NCBI GenBank assembly: GCA_011009095.1
Contig: VTPC01090675.1
Span: forward strand, 278,110-342,109
Source: Ignelater luminosus
Taxonomy: Eukaryota > Arthropoda > Insecta > Coleoptera > Elateridae
DNA length: 64,000 bases
Reading direction: 5' to 3'
Shown here in pieces: positions 38,741 through 51,699 of this stretch. Made by a program: the position numbers and the translations under genes. Numbering within the stretch: the stretch's first letter is position 1; each line of letters starts with the position of its first letter. The notes beneath the pieces were generated by a model. It saw only the letters and a list, made by a program, of their open reading frames with translations, made no database searches and was not told the origin of the DNA.

Positions 38741-39825
38741 GCGGAAAACAAACTGACTTAGCAATCCCTGCACCTCTTCTATCAAAATCAAATTTCTCAA
38801 AAACTTTTGATACTGCTATAGATTTCCGTTTTTTGACGTTGGTTGTAGATAAGGTTCTTCTAGGCAAAGATTGTCAGACCACAACTCTTTAAACTTGGCC
38901 CTTATATACGGATGATACTTTCGTTTTTACATTAATGGCATGAATTGGACATTTAACACTGGGGTTTTAGACAATATAATATCAATAACATTATGGATGT
39001 CAAGACTAATGTTTCTCAGCCTTTTACGGATGCTATTACGTATTAGGTAGTCATACAAAAATTTATCATCGGTTTTCAATACTGTCTCTCAGTACGGGAA
39101 CTCTGCTTAAGTTAAACAACGTCGGCATTGTACTGTATATGTACACTTGAGGCTATTTGCGGAGGTTCAATAAGAATTGAACAGTAGCATTGCACAGCCT
39201 TGAATTGGATAGCGTGTCTTGTTTTTCGCTTGCCAAGCCACTGTAAGTTCCAAGTATAGTTTTCAACAAAGTACAGGCTAAGCCAGTCCTCAGCCGAGTG
39301 CAAACGATAATCGAGCATAAAGTGCAGTTCTGCCAAATAAAGTCAGAGCTCAACGTGGTTTGTTAAGGATTAAATCCGAGATTTGCAATGGTTTGAAAAG
39401 CAAACAGAAACGAATTGTGATCTGGTTTGTTATTATAACTAATACAGTTGCTCTTTCTAGATAAACCATCCAGTTTCCACATGTATGTAATCTATGAGTA
39501 TGTACAAGTCGACGTGTAGTAATTAAGTCAAACTATGACAAATTCGTTTGGTTTTTGTTCCGCTTTTGAATTGATCTATGTAATTAGTTACGATCTATAA
39601 GCCACAATCATATATGGGACTTCTTTAATATCACACAGCTGATAAATTTGAGATGTGAATTAACTCTCAAATAGGAATGTACGATGGAGTGCGAGCGAAA
39701 TTTTACTTGGAAATTTAGTAGACAAATTATTGATATCAGTCCAAAATCTTATTTTATTATATAAATACGGTGGATGTTGTAAGTTGGTGAGTTTTTAAAA
39801 CAAATTTAATTTTTGAAATACTCTG
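38741..39825. other. Spacer, nothing identified
   Basis: Overlapping minus-strand frames (39112-39353) have no recognisable motif. A short plus-strand string LYTDDTFVFT near 38903 recalls a reverse transcriptase box but stands alone. Confidence 0.35.
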
Positions 39826-40060
39826 CGGCTGTACAGTTTTTTTTTGTATAGATAATGTCGCAATTCATTATAGTAATTAGTGGATTAATCAAATACACAG
39901 GGTCTAACTTACGTAGCACTAACCACGAAAAATATATTGTCAAAGAGTATATAAAGCGATTTTGGCCACATTACACGAAATTACACTTGGTGTATTTGAT
40001 TAATCCATTATTTAAAACACTGAATTGCAACATTATTTATGCGAAAGACTGTACTATCGC
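39826..40060. mobile_element. Foldback/MITE element with ~65-70 bp inverted repeats
   Basis: The left arm (39831-39899) begins GTACAGT and contains ATAATGTCGCAATTCA and TGGATTAATCAAATACAC. The reverse complement of 39990-40054 has the same blocks in the same order (GTACAGT, ATAATGTTGCAATTCA, TGGATTAATCAAATACAC). A central loop of about 90 bp separates them. Similarity may reach slightly further out (GCGG near 39826 and CGCGG near 40058). The 108-codon plus-strand frame across it arises from the repeat and is not a gene. It lies only about 130 bp from the LINE relic that starts near 40190. Confidence 0.8.
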
Positions 40061-40189
40061 GGCAAAAAAAACCGTGGCACACTTGTCTGACGATACGTTG
40101 GTTCTAACAAAACTTCTCTCTTTTGCATCAGGCTTTAAGGTGGGTTTGTCAGTTCAATTAATAAGGTACTTACTTACATAATAGTTTTA

Positions 40190-40870
40190 CTTAAACTGAA
40201 AGACAGATTTACAAGGGGTAACTTGAAAACCTGTGTGGTGTCCCGGGTTTTCTTGCCGTGATAGCCCATTGTCAATTAACCAGAATCAACTAGCTTGCGA
40301 CTGATATGGTCATATTTCCTGATCCCATACATAAACCGTAAGCACGAATTTTGAACTTTCTGTATTCTATTAGCTGTATGCAGTAATTAAATTGTCATAG
40401 GACTAGCGCTTTGCATAATTTTTTTGTGTCTATGGTTAAATAGAAACAATGGAAGAAAATAATACGCAAATTCCGATATGCTCTGCAGATGTAATTACTC
40501 ATTTGCTACTTAAAGCTAAATGAATTATCTAAGGTTTTTTTTGCCCGACTTACAATAGGAATCTTTTCATTATTGATATGAATATTACACACAGGAATAA
40601 AGTTGCTCCACGAATTTTTGTTACTGAATATGAAAACAGCAAATTTAATAGAATTGATTTTCAAAGAGAGCTGAGACGATGCATCGTATACACAAATTGT
40701 AATCATGTATTTATAGTTTGTGTTGCTTGTAGCTAGTCTTCAGGATCAAATGAGTAATAAATCTGTGTATCATCAGCACAAACACGAATAGAATTATCTT
40801 CAACTGAGTTTTCAAATAAATCTTTAAAATAGTTTACTAGATTTAACTACATTTAGTTTAAAAATATTAA
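40190..40870 (-). pseudogene. LINE reverse transcriptase relic (CR1/Jockey-like), C-terminal half
   Basis: Best preserved retrotransposon relic here. On the minus strand the motif blocks run continuously with only a few frameshifts and stops. VCADDTQIYYSFDPED (about 40745-40785) is the YADD active-site box with its Tyr changed to Cys. SLKINSIKFAVFIFSNKN (about 40600-40665) is the LK.N..K....F block. INNEKIPIVSRAKKTLDNSF (about 40510-40580) is the region ending in the usual AKNLG...D. ISNYICRAYRNLRIIF (about 40460-40505) and LCKALVL.QFNYC (about 40380-40420) follow. NRIQKVQNSCLRFMYGIRKY (about 40310-40370) ends the series. These are the palm, thumb and C-terminal domains of a non-LTR reverse transcriptase. 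The GVPQG region and the endonuclease would lie above 40870 and are not recognisable. Confidence 0.92.
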
Positions 40871-41999
40871 TTTATCACTTCGTCTACGCTATCTTGGAAA
40901 TAAACACTGGTCTTTGGCCAAATAGACTACCAAGCCTTAATAAGCAACTGCGAGTTACACAAATTAACCTGAACCAGCTTCTTTAAATAATTTCAGGTTT
41001 CTTTGGCTCTTCTTTATTGGCCACCACGAACGCTATTCAATTTAGACCTAATATACATCAAATTATCTAGTTATCACTCGGTATTTCGGTTCCAAATAAC
41101 TTAATTGGCAAAGCTGAAATCTCAAAGTACCTGGTTCGTGACTTTTCTGAACTCGGTTTGAGGCTCTCGGTGGTGTGGAAGAAATCGCAATCTTGCGGTC
41201 TGAGATTTGCTATTGCTTACATTTAACTTGTTGACCCGGAACCTGCCGTGGTTTGATCATGATTTGTAACATTTCAATTACAAGCATGAGTCGAAACTAT
41301 AAAAATGTCTTGCGATATAAATTCTAATATCTATTTTGACGTTCATTTTAATGTTGAATAAAGAACCCAAAAAAATCAGAAAGCTAACGTTTCTAAATTC
41401 CACATAGACAAACCATCTAATCTTATAGGTAACCGAGCCAGTCAGAGTTGAGTCTTGAGCAGCTTCTTGAAATTAAGATACTTTTGTTTTACAAGACAAA
41501 CAAATTACATGAATTACATAAAAAACAGCTTGATGTAAATGTACTTAAATGACGGTTGTAAGTATTCATAGCAAATTCAAGAGATTGTAGCTATATTCAC
41601 TATCCTGCACTAGTTACTTCTTTACAACTTCCTGATTGCTTTTATAAGCCTTATAATGGGTATACTATACTTGTCGGTAAACTTGATAAAATATGCTTTT
41701 ACGCAGTTGATTACTAGGTTTGTTTTTCGCTATTTCATAAATCTTATGTTAATTACAAAGTCTCTCAATATTGAAATATTGTATGTTTATATTACTACTT
41801 ACTATTACCTATTAATTATAATTAGCTATTAAAAAAAATTCTAAATATTCAGGTTCGTTTTTTTTTTATATTCAATGAAGTTACCTGTTAATGTAAAAAT
41901 GTACGAGTTGTGTTTGAAGTGTTTAGAAGTTTTATCCAATTTTATTCCCTAAAAACTGATACTAATTTTTGTTACAGGTGAGGAATTTATTATGACACG
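40871..41999. other. Spacer, possibly decayed LINE 5' part
   Basis: This is where the upstream part of the 40-kb LINE should lie, but I recognise none of its motifs. The sequence is otherwise AT-rich with no supported feature. Confidence 0.3.
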
Positions 42000-42500
42000 G
42001 TACCACTTCAATCGCCCTAGGTTAATCGCTAATCAACTGTTACAATGGCAACCGTGAGTATATTACACAACACCTACCGTAATATAGCGCTCTCAGTGTA
42101 TATCCATCTCTCTGTTCTGCTCTTTCTCCCTCTCATATTTGATCCCTAGGAGGGTGGACCCAGCCGTCCGTGATATTATATCGCACCCGACTATTGGAAC
42201 GTGTAATAACCTGATATAAGAGCTGTTTTGTGCAGGGATGGAATGGGATTTGCGATTAAATTCAATATTTATATTTTTTGTCGCGCGCTTTTAAATACTT
42301 TCGGTAAACGTTGCTTATCAAATTTTCAAAAGGGAAGGTTTGTTAAATCAAATATTCTAGATGCGTAGCGCGAACCACCACATAACTGCTTCTGTATTGC
42401 GAATTCCTGCGATGCGGTTCTGTCCCGACTCCCCCAACCGGAAGCGGAACTGTTATAACCAACACCTAATACAATACGCAATTCTAGAGGCATTAGTCTA
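42000..42500. promoter_or_regulatory. Candidate regulatory island
   Basis: Mixed-composition stretch in AT-rich flanks. GGTTAATCGCTAATC (about 42018-42032) carries two TAATC (Orthodenticle/Bicoid-type K50 homeodomain) cores. TTACAATGGCAAC follows at about 42040. A CT-rich run with TCTCTCTGTTCTGCTC lies at 42103-42130. A CpG-rich segment at 42410-42450 ends the island. No protein frame is convincing. The regulatory role is inferred from motifs and composition. Confidence 0.22.
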
Positions 42501-45500
42501 CCAACTTGTTTGACAATTTTCATTCCGGAAAAGTGAGGGTGTTTTAAGTTTCAAATTTAGTTTATTCTGTTGAGTTTGAAGTTTAATTTTGACTGAAACT
42601 AAATGCTAAAATGTTACTTAAATATGTTAAAAAGGTACAGTCTCTTGAAAATTTCTCTGTTTAAAAAAATTAGCTTCAAGGATTTGATGTAAATATTTTT
42701 ATTTCTTCCGTTGTAGGGTGATGTTTTTTTCTTATTGTGTTTTCGTATCTTCTTATTTCGCAATACAACCGTTGATATTGATTGTTTTATTGCTCGGCTA
42801 TATAATCAAAAAGTCCAAACACCGTAGTAATCCTCGGAATCTGTGAAATATTCTGATTGTATCGCCTAAAGTAAATTATGTTGTTATTTAATTTGGAAAA
42901 GAATTCCATCCGTAAACAATATCAAAATAGAAATTAATGACTCACCATGCATTTCACGTATTTCGCTGCAGGAAATATTCTTTCTTTAAAGATAGAATCA
43001 GTCAGTTGTAAAATGATTCCCAATAAATTTAATAAAAGGGTCATTGGAGTAATTTGCATTCAAATTGGTGCTTTTGTGCGGAAGATTGTAGGTTTACACA
43101 CTAACAAGAAGAGCTTTAAGTTAAAATACACGATAAACTTTTGATTTTCTAATAATTTCTGCCTTATGGTTTGAATGTATTTATTTTTGATTACTTGGTA
43201 GGAAAAAGGCACTCGACAATATTTACCAAAATGCGTTGCAGTTTTTCTGCTGTAAAGCTTAGAAAATCCATTACTTTTATATTTTTTTTTCTGAATTTTC
43301 TATATTTTAACAGAAAAACGGCAGTTTTAAGACAGGTTTCATTAGTGTTACATGGAAACTGATGCTCTCTTAAGAAATGGGGTGTTCCCAAAAAAAGGAA
43401 AATCTGTAGTTTTCATTTTTTAGGGGCCATTATATAATTGAAGATGAATTTATTTTTGTAAGACTAGAAGTTACTATAACTCATTTTAATCATACCGTGG
43501 TGCACCAAATAGTTTGATGTAATTTTATTTAAAAGAATGAACAACGTCTGAACTGATAGGTTTAAATTGGTATAATTCCAAGTATTGAAATGGACAACGC
43601 ACGAGAAATATAATTTATATAATATACAGCGCGTTCCATTTAAAATTAACAAGCTGATGTCTTTTTCGGCAAAGCCTGGAGTTTAGTAAAGGAGGAAAGC
43701 AAAATCGGGTAGTTCGTTTTGTCTCAATCATTCTTACTTTATTTGTTACACACGTAATTAGCACAGCATCCATAAAATCACTTGAATGGCAAAGAATACT
43801 GTGAATTGAGTTACTTCACATTCAAAGCAACCTGCTTTAGGAGGTTAAATGGCTACTATAAATGAAGTATATGAAAATCGACTCAACAACAGTTAAAAAT
43901 AGCATGTGAAAGATTTCTATGGGTCTTAGTTCCGAGATATTTTCACTAGCTTTCTAGCACACCTTTTAAAATTTACTCTTTTCCAAAATGCAATTCACAA
44001 AACTTTGTGATCTTTTATCTTTTTTTCATTTCTTATGTTAAAATTTATTTCGGAGCCAATTCATTATTAAAATTCTTAATCTGTCAGTTGAAAATCAGGT
44101 TTGGGCAATTGAGTTTAAAATAATAATAATAATAAAAGAAACCGTGCATCATTAATGTCCTCTAGTTTTCATTACTCTCGCTAGTAGTTAGATCGGTGAC
44201 ACGTTGACAGTTGACAAAGACTTGTTAAAAATACCTGTGCTCTGAAAAGTCAAAACTCTTGGTCCAAGTTTGTAGACATTTTAAAAACCCCTTTGGTTCG
44301 TTGCGGTGACTGGTGCATGACGCTCTACATACTAGTTCCTTTTCCCTTTCTCATCAAACTAGCCAGCCTCGCGGTTAGAGTATGGTGGTCTTATGAAGTT
44401 TTCTCATGGACGCGATTAGTAGTGGAGCTGCACATTTCGTAGGTTTTTCTTCCAACCTTGTCTTCTCTTGGCTGAAACAAAATGAGTGCGCCCCACTTGT
44501 TATACTCGGATTTTACCCAAGAAAGTCTTTTTTACGAATAATCCTTTGTTCATGTCAAAAGCTGAAATGTCAAACTAGAATTTGAATGCGAAAACCATGT
44601 ATCGTTGGAACACTCCTACACCAAGTTAAGAAAATTACTTATACAAACTAAAATCAACTACTGTCAGTGTTGTTGTTTAATCACCAACCACCAAACAAAT
44701 TATTACATCTTATTTTGCTTAGCTGTGCCAAGGACTTTAAACTTTTCGTCAAGGCGATGCTAGATGCCAGATAGCACAAAGATTTAGACAGTGATAATGT
44801 TGTTCAGACTTGGTACACTAGGTTTCAATTGTTGGTAAACACGATCGTGATATTGGTTCTTATAATAGTAATACAAGTATTTAGCTACGCTATTTTGAAG
44901 AGCAGTCTTTGTTTATAACTTTTTTGCTGGTAGCTTTTTGGAATCTTTGAACATGAGATCAGACGCACAATTCAAATTTACCCCAAAAAAGTAACCTGAT
45001 TAATGTCGCCAAAATGAGAAAAACGCATCTGAAGTCGTAAACGTGTATCAAAGGGTATGCAACAAGTAGTGTAACAATGGAGTAATGTCTAAGGGTAGCT
45101 TGCTGGGGCCAAACTAAGTCGATTGAGCCAACTTGCAATAATCGAAATGGTTTGCTTAAGAAGTTAGAGGCCTAAGCAGTTCTTCAGTAGAAATTCACGG
45201 TTTGACATGATATTCAAGTTACTTGACCTGAAATTAGTGATAGTAGCCAAATGTCAAGTCAATTTATAAAAAAAACCTTTATGAATCATTATTTTTCACT
45301 GATAACCCTTTACTTTAAATGCCACTAACCTCCAAGGAAGCATTTTCACTTATAGCAAGTGGACTCAATCGGCCTGCTTGCTATGGCAGAGAAAACTTCT
45401 ATCAGCATTTTATGAACACAAGATTTCTTTCCTTGAACCAAGAATCTTGTCTTGAATCAAACTCTTAAAACTTGTTATTTTAAACTGCGAACATGTAGAA

Positions 45501-48500
45501 TAGCAGTAGCGATATTTGATTCTAACAGTCACGTTAATATACAAACCTAGATGTAGCACTTGTAACACAAGACCGAAAAAATTCGTGAAACACTAACTTC
45601 GATTTCCTATTTTTAGCTTTTTTCCAAAAAAACCCAGTAATTATATAATTCTGAGACTATTAAAACAGTACCGCTAGTTAAGAGTTTCTTCTACTAAAGT
45701 ACACTGTTTCAAAGCAATTCTGTTTGAAAATTTCTATTTCTGGAATGTTCAAATTGCACGAATCTCCTATTTTATGGTCGTAAGAGCTAACAGAAGGTTG
45801 AAATTTCTACAAACTGCCTTTTTATTGTTCTTCCAAGCGCAAAGAACATAATTCTGTACAGCAATTGCTGTTTAGATTTATGAGAAAAAACATGCGTTTC
45901 ATGGTTCAGTATCTTTGGTCCCTTGAAAAATGCATATTACAGAGCAATTTCTATTCCACAGAAGTTTTTACACACAAGTTCTTATTTTTTTGTCTACCAC
46001 AACAAAGAATTTCTTGTATATCAAGAGCGAAAATTTGATATCATTGATTTTCTTGGTCAACTACTAAATCTTTTTACTTGGTACCGGATATACCTTAAGA
46101 CCAATGAGGTAAAAACTATATTTTTTCTATTGTCCCAGCTAGTTCTATATTTGGCCCTTTTTTAGGCAAAACATCAAAGTCAGGCTTACTAGAAATTTTG
46201 GAAAAGCTGTTGTTGAAAGATGTTTTGACCAAAAATGCCATATTTTCGATTTCTGATTGAAATTTAGATTTTGGTTTTTGATTCAAGCTTACATGGGCAT
46301 CTCAATTATTTTGCCTAATTTTGTAATTTCTTTAAACTCAATTTTAGTTATTTTTTTGGAAAAGTTTTACAATTGTCGAAACGAATTTTTCTTTGAACAT
46401 AAACATAGCTTATACCACTAGGTAACACTACAGTAAAAATTCCCTAATTTATGTTTCTGATTGTTCCCCGCTAGGGCCTCTAAAGATCTAACAACAATTT
46501 CCTACTAACTGAAATATTCGCTGCTGTAGCACCTAAATATAACCTTGTAAGTTTTCATTGTAATTAATACTTATTTACAAAAAGCAAAAATATTATTTAA
46601 ACTGCGGTACATATACATCTTTCTAAAATGAATTCTTCCTAAATATATTTTTTTAACATTTCCGTAGTCATTTTTATTCAGCAGTACGTAATAATGCAGC
46701 ACATTAAATCTATCTGTGACACCAACTGGTGATCCCATTAATTTTCTTGATTTCAGCTCAAGCTGTTTTAGTATATTTGCGGAAGACTGCAACTAAGGGT
46801 AGTAATTACTTAATATACCCCCTAAGAGTTATGAGCGATATAAAAACATTCTTGAAAAGTTTTCTAAAAATGAATTGTGTTTTGTCTTTTATATTTAGGT
46901 ATATTTCAAATCTCTTTATCTTAATAAAAAAATTACAAAAAAGTACTTTGTTTGTTTCGATCGATAATATTTTAATTTTCTTAATTATTAAAATGTCTGA
47001 GCTGTTCTGTTCTGCTAAAGGTTAATTATTATAGCATTTCATTTTATTAATTAGATAATAGCAAGGATATTTCATATCTTGGTATATTTATCTTAAAATC
47101 AATGTCAGTTTCCGCACATTTAAAACGAAAAGTCGATTAAATCCTCCACATCTAGCTATTATTAATTTAAAATTTTAATTAAACAATATCTAACACCTCA
47201 ACTAACACATTAATTAAATTAATAGATACTAGTGGTCCTTCTAGTAAACATAATTTAGTATCTGTTATTTAAAAACTGACATATTTAAATTATGTTTTCT
47301 TGTCGTATTTAATTAATTAAGTTATACTATTTGTAATTTAGCATTGTCGTTTATAAAATGTCAATAACTTGTAGAACACGAAATTTATCTCCTTCCCTAA
47401 TTTCTTCTGTCCGTATTAAACGACGACATTGGCGTCTTCCCTCGATATCGCTTTCTTCTAAATGCAATATTTCAAATGACCGCAAGTTAATGCTCGGTAG
47501 ACATTGTATATTAGGGGTAGTTTGAAAGATTTTAAGTAAGCCCCTTTTTTATTGCAAGTCTGTCAAACGTATCATAAGAATTGAATGTGTTTATCCCGTA
47601 TAGGGGAGATTGAAGAAGACATTGAAATACGTGGTTTGTGTTTGTGTTTTACTAAATTGGATTTTTCTTAGATACTCTAAAGTTTGATTTTCTGTTTGTT
47701 GTAACTGAACCGTGTTTTTGCATTTCTCTATTTATTTAATAATGTCTGAGTACAGTAAGTTGATTTAACGTTTTACTGTCCAATTTTGATGTTACTCTTT
47801 TTTGACTAATAAAGATGTTTAGAAAGAATAATTCGGAACAGAAATGAAGAACAGCCCTCCAAATGTAAACGCAGTACTCTGATGTAAAGAGTATCCCTGT
47901 TTGAACATTTTGCACTTGCTTATTGTCTTAACCTCTAACAGCAAATTACATAAAAAATATCATAGGCCTTTGACAGCTTTGAATCGTTCTGTATTGCGTT
48001 TATTGTATTGTCTGACACTAATGACTACTTCCCATTTTTGTTAGGAATTGCTTACGTGCTTTATTTTGTATCAATATAACTAGATACATATGTTTTCGAT
48101 ATACGATGTCTCTAGCATAGAATTATTCTATGTAAATTCAAATAGAAATAAGTGATTGATCAAAGATTCTTCTTTGTCAAACGTAAACATTTTATTCTTT
48201 AGAGACTGTTTTGCATGTAAAAGTTTTTTGGTGATAAACATCTATTTAGCTACATTTGCGCTGATAATTGTCCTGTTGGCAATAATTGAACTTTGAACTA
48301 TAATAATCTCAAGTAGTAAATGTTTTAGTGCTTGCAAGATTTCGTTTTTTTTTTGGTACTCAAATAGTAGCTGCGATTTGTTGGATTCTGTTTCTTCATT
48401 TCACCTTTCACCTGACAGATGACTCTACAATGGTGACAGACAAAAACAAGTGTTTGTAGAATTTCCTTCCACGTAAGTTATCAAACTGTAAGTTATCGAT

Positions 48501-49164
48501 TGGTGTTACAAGTGCTTGTAAATTTAAATTCCACTTGTAATTACAATAATCCATTGTTATGCAGACCTACATGCAACCACTTTAAGAGGACTGTAGGGCA
48601 ATAGAATTTGAAAAGATGTTTATTATCATTTAAAAAGTCTATCTGAATTTCGTGACATGCACCATACCAGTAAGAGCAGTAACTTTCCAGATAATTCACA
48701 ACCCTTCTACTTTTCTCCTTATCCTAACAGCTTAGTTTTTCCGAAAGGGGCAGCATGTCCTTGGACTTTTTTTATGGATATGTTTTCCCCCAACAGTAAG
48801 ACAGTTCACTATCTAGAAATTATTCTATTCTGCATAATATACAAGGCTTTTGCAAAGCAAAATTGAGACCTTTGTTGGTAGGTAGTATTTTTATGTGAAA
48901 CAGCCTCAGACAGGATATCTTCTTGGTAATATAGCTGTTTCCTTTGAATTCTTTTCTAACTTACAGTGTTGCTTCAAGACAAAATCTCTTGCTTTGTTCA
49001 GATTTATGGGAATTCATTGATCCATCTCATCTGAGAGGAAAATAGGTATCAATTTTGATCTAAATGAACAAAGACGTTTGTCTTTTCTCACAATTTCTTC
49101 TATTTCTGGAAATTAAAATTAGATGGAAGAAAAGACAACGGTGTTTGTTCAATTAAATTGAGAC
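42501..49164. other. AT-rich spacer
   Basis: No gene supported in over 6 kb. A (TAA)n run lies at about 44119-44134, and a perfect octamer at 43052-43059. Two stretches near 45204-45262 and 45414-45460 contain CAAG/CTTG words (ACAAGATTTCTT, CTTGTCTTGAA) like those of the 49-kb minisatellite. Open frames at 45923-46165 and 46729-47025 show only hydrophobic, low-information translations. Confidence 0.4.
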
Positions 49165-49540
49165 GGATTTCTTGTCTTGTCTTTCTTTTTTATGTCACTT
49201 CTCGTCTTGATCTTGTCTTGAAATTAAGACAAAAGCAAGCCAAAACGTAAAAGTCGTGAAACATTTCATAAAGACAAGATTTCTTGTCTTGTTACTGCAT
49301 TTTTGTCTTGTCTTAGTGTTTTAATGCCACTCCTTGCCTTGTCTTGTCTTGAAATCGAGAACAAACCAATACAAGAAAGTCATGAAAGATAGTAGTATTT
49401 CATGAATACAAGATTTCTTGTCTTGTTATTACATTTCTTGTTTTCGCTTGGTTTATGTTTTTTCTTGTTTTGGTCGTCTTGAAACCAAGACAAAAACAAA
49501 CTAGAATACGACAAGATCAAGAAATTCGTGAAACGTTACC
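49165..49540. repeat. Degenerate ~130-bp tandem repeat built on CTTG/CAAG
   Basis: About three copies with starts marked by GTCTTGAAAYYRAGA at 49216, 49347 and 49477, i.e. spacing of 131 and 130 bp. Each unit also carries ACAAGATTTCTTGTCTTGTT in its middle (two clear copies). CTTG words and their complement CAAG alternate, so each junction can fold on itself (CTTGAAAT...AAGAC). A partial copy precedes the array (GGATTTCTTGTCTTG near 49166). The 60-codon frame inside is a by-product. Confidence 0.75.
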
Positions 49541-51699
49541 ATTAATGAATATTTACCTTTATCATGGCGATATTGAATTTATAACTTTTTATTATAAAGA
49601 ACCATTAAGTGTGTTTGTGCACAAAGAACAAGTGTGAAAGACCATTGTGATCAATTAATAGAAACTCCAGTAGGCTTTTGATAACAAATGAAAACGAACC
49701 GTTCCACGGTAACACATGTAACGGTCAGTCTAGTTGTGCGGTTAGCCATGATACACATCATACCAAAAATGTTGTTACCTGTGAGAGTGACTATTATCGT
49801 TTAATATCCTTATTTTGTTTTTAGATATGTGATGATTAAGGGTAAGAAGATTGGTTTTTTGAATTACTAAGGATTTTGGCCACTGTTAGATTTAATAATT
49901 GATTCTTTATTGAATATTTGGTCGTTTCGATGAATTATCCCACTTTCATCGGGAAACATTAATACTATATGTTAGAACAGGGATGAAAGCTTACCTTCTG
50001 TTGGGTTAGTTCTGCTTAATACAAGTAAAACAATTATTAGATGATTTTAGGCATTACTTGTCCCCGCAGGCAGAAGAGATTGACCACTTCGGAAAACTTG
50101 TTTCGATTCTGATGGTCAGAATGAAGGACTATTGATAGGGGCTTTGTTGCATTTTTGAACATCCAAGACAGAAACACTATTTCAAGCCCGAAGCACACCG
50201 CTGAAGGTATGATGGGGAAGTTAAGTAAAAATGAATCGAGACCTCAAAATTCAATTGAATCGTTTTTCCTGTTACCTCGTTTATCTGTAATTTTTTTTAA
50301 ATAGTGTCAAAAGTTTTACCCTTAAAATCCCGTACCGCAAACTTATATAGATTGGTTCGGCCTACAGATTTCAAGTATGAAACCTTAGAAAACTCATTTA
50401 GTTTGATATTTTTGGAGTGTTACATTTTAATAATCCTCCGTTTTATACTATTGTTGTACATTAGTTACTATACGTGAATGACCTGCTTGGTTTTTAGAAA
50501 TTCAAAACTACTCAATTTTTATCTTTTTGGTACTGGGGTTACTCAGTATTTTCAAGCAAGAGATGTTTATTTCTCGACTGATTCGAAACAGCTTCTTTAA
50601 TTTTCGTAAAGAACTTACAGATTTATGACCGGCCAAAAGCACCAAAATTGTTGACTATCCTTGCAGAAATGAAAACGAACAGTATATTGCAAGCAAATGA
50701 AAAATGTTTTATGTTAAACCTACAATTGAAGCTGACATGGTTTTAGTATCAGCAAATGACAAGCGATCAACAAACCTTCTCTCTAATATTTTATCAAAAT
50801 GACATGGAAGATAAATGAGTCCTTGATTTGTGTAATCTGAGGTATCTCGGGTAAGTCTCAAGGTAGCAGTATCTATGTCATTCATCGGATCCTTAAAATC
50901 TGCTGGCTTTTCAGCAATTGCTAAAGAACTAAAAAACCAGTTCTTTGCCTTTAGATGAACAGATTCTATTTCTTGAAACCGGATGCATGTCAATTTCAGT
51001 TAACCCATGGCCTATGGCAAGTTGGCCTATCCAACCTAAAATCACATTTACTTTTAAAATATCTTTTTAGGCGTTTCAGATCGGTCTAACTAATGAATAG
51101 TCTGGTTGGTAGATATTTTATTATGCGATTGAATCTTGATTCTTCAATGGTTTTGCCTTCTTTTCTAGTGATAGTTCGTTGTGATGTGGTTTTTCTTTCT
51201 AATTCTTCTACAAATGAATGTAGTTATAATGTTATTTTTTCTGATCAAGTAGAAATCTATGAATTTTCCACAAAACGAAACAAACAAAATTTCTTTTCTT
51301 TTAGAAAAACCAAAGCGCAATACGACTCTTCTTAGAAGACCTTTTATGTGATAAATATAATGTGTTATTCAATAATAATCTCGGTAAGTTTTAAATCCTT
51401 CCCAGAAAAAGCTATGCGCTGATAGTGAAAACTACTTTATAATCATTCTGTTAAAATACGATTCCGAATGCTCATACTACAAACATAAAGTTCAAAATGA
51501 CGGTTCAGATTTTGCAACATAAAATTAAGATATTGCGGTTTAAACAAGTTCTTGTTTGCAAACTTTTTTCTTAACCGCCACAGTTAAATTACCCACAGTT
51601 TGCGGTTTAGTGGAGCTTGTATTGTATTTTAGCACATTCAAGCTAGTATTTGCAGCAGTATATTGTTGAGTTTAAATCACCCAGTGAGTCCATTAAATG
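49541..51699. other. Spacer with one unidentified minus-strand frame
   Basis: A 94-codon minus-strand frame at 50709-50993 begins at TTG, not ATG, after an in-frame TAA. Its amino acid use is balanced (Asp, Thr, Arg, Glu) rather than AT-driven, but I recognise no family and see no flanking splice sites. Otherwise AT-rich with nothing supported. Confidence 0.3.

Noticed and set aside
38901..38933. LYTDDTFVFT on the plus strand, like a reverse transcriptase YADD box
   Set aside because: Closed by stops on both sides within about ten codons, with no other reverse transcriptase blocks nearby.
47359..47530. 55-codon plus-strand frame rich in Ser, Arg and Lys
   Set aside because: Short, with no motif, promoter or splice support. 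Consistent with chance.
50709..50993. 94-codon minus-strand frame with balanced composition
   Set aside because: No ATG near its start, an in-frame stop just upstream, no splice signals and no family resemblance. Noted in the regional entry only.
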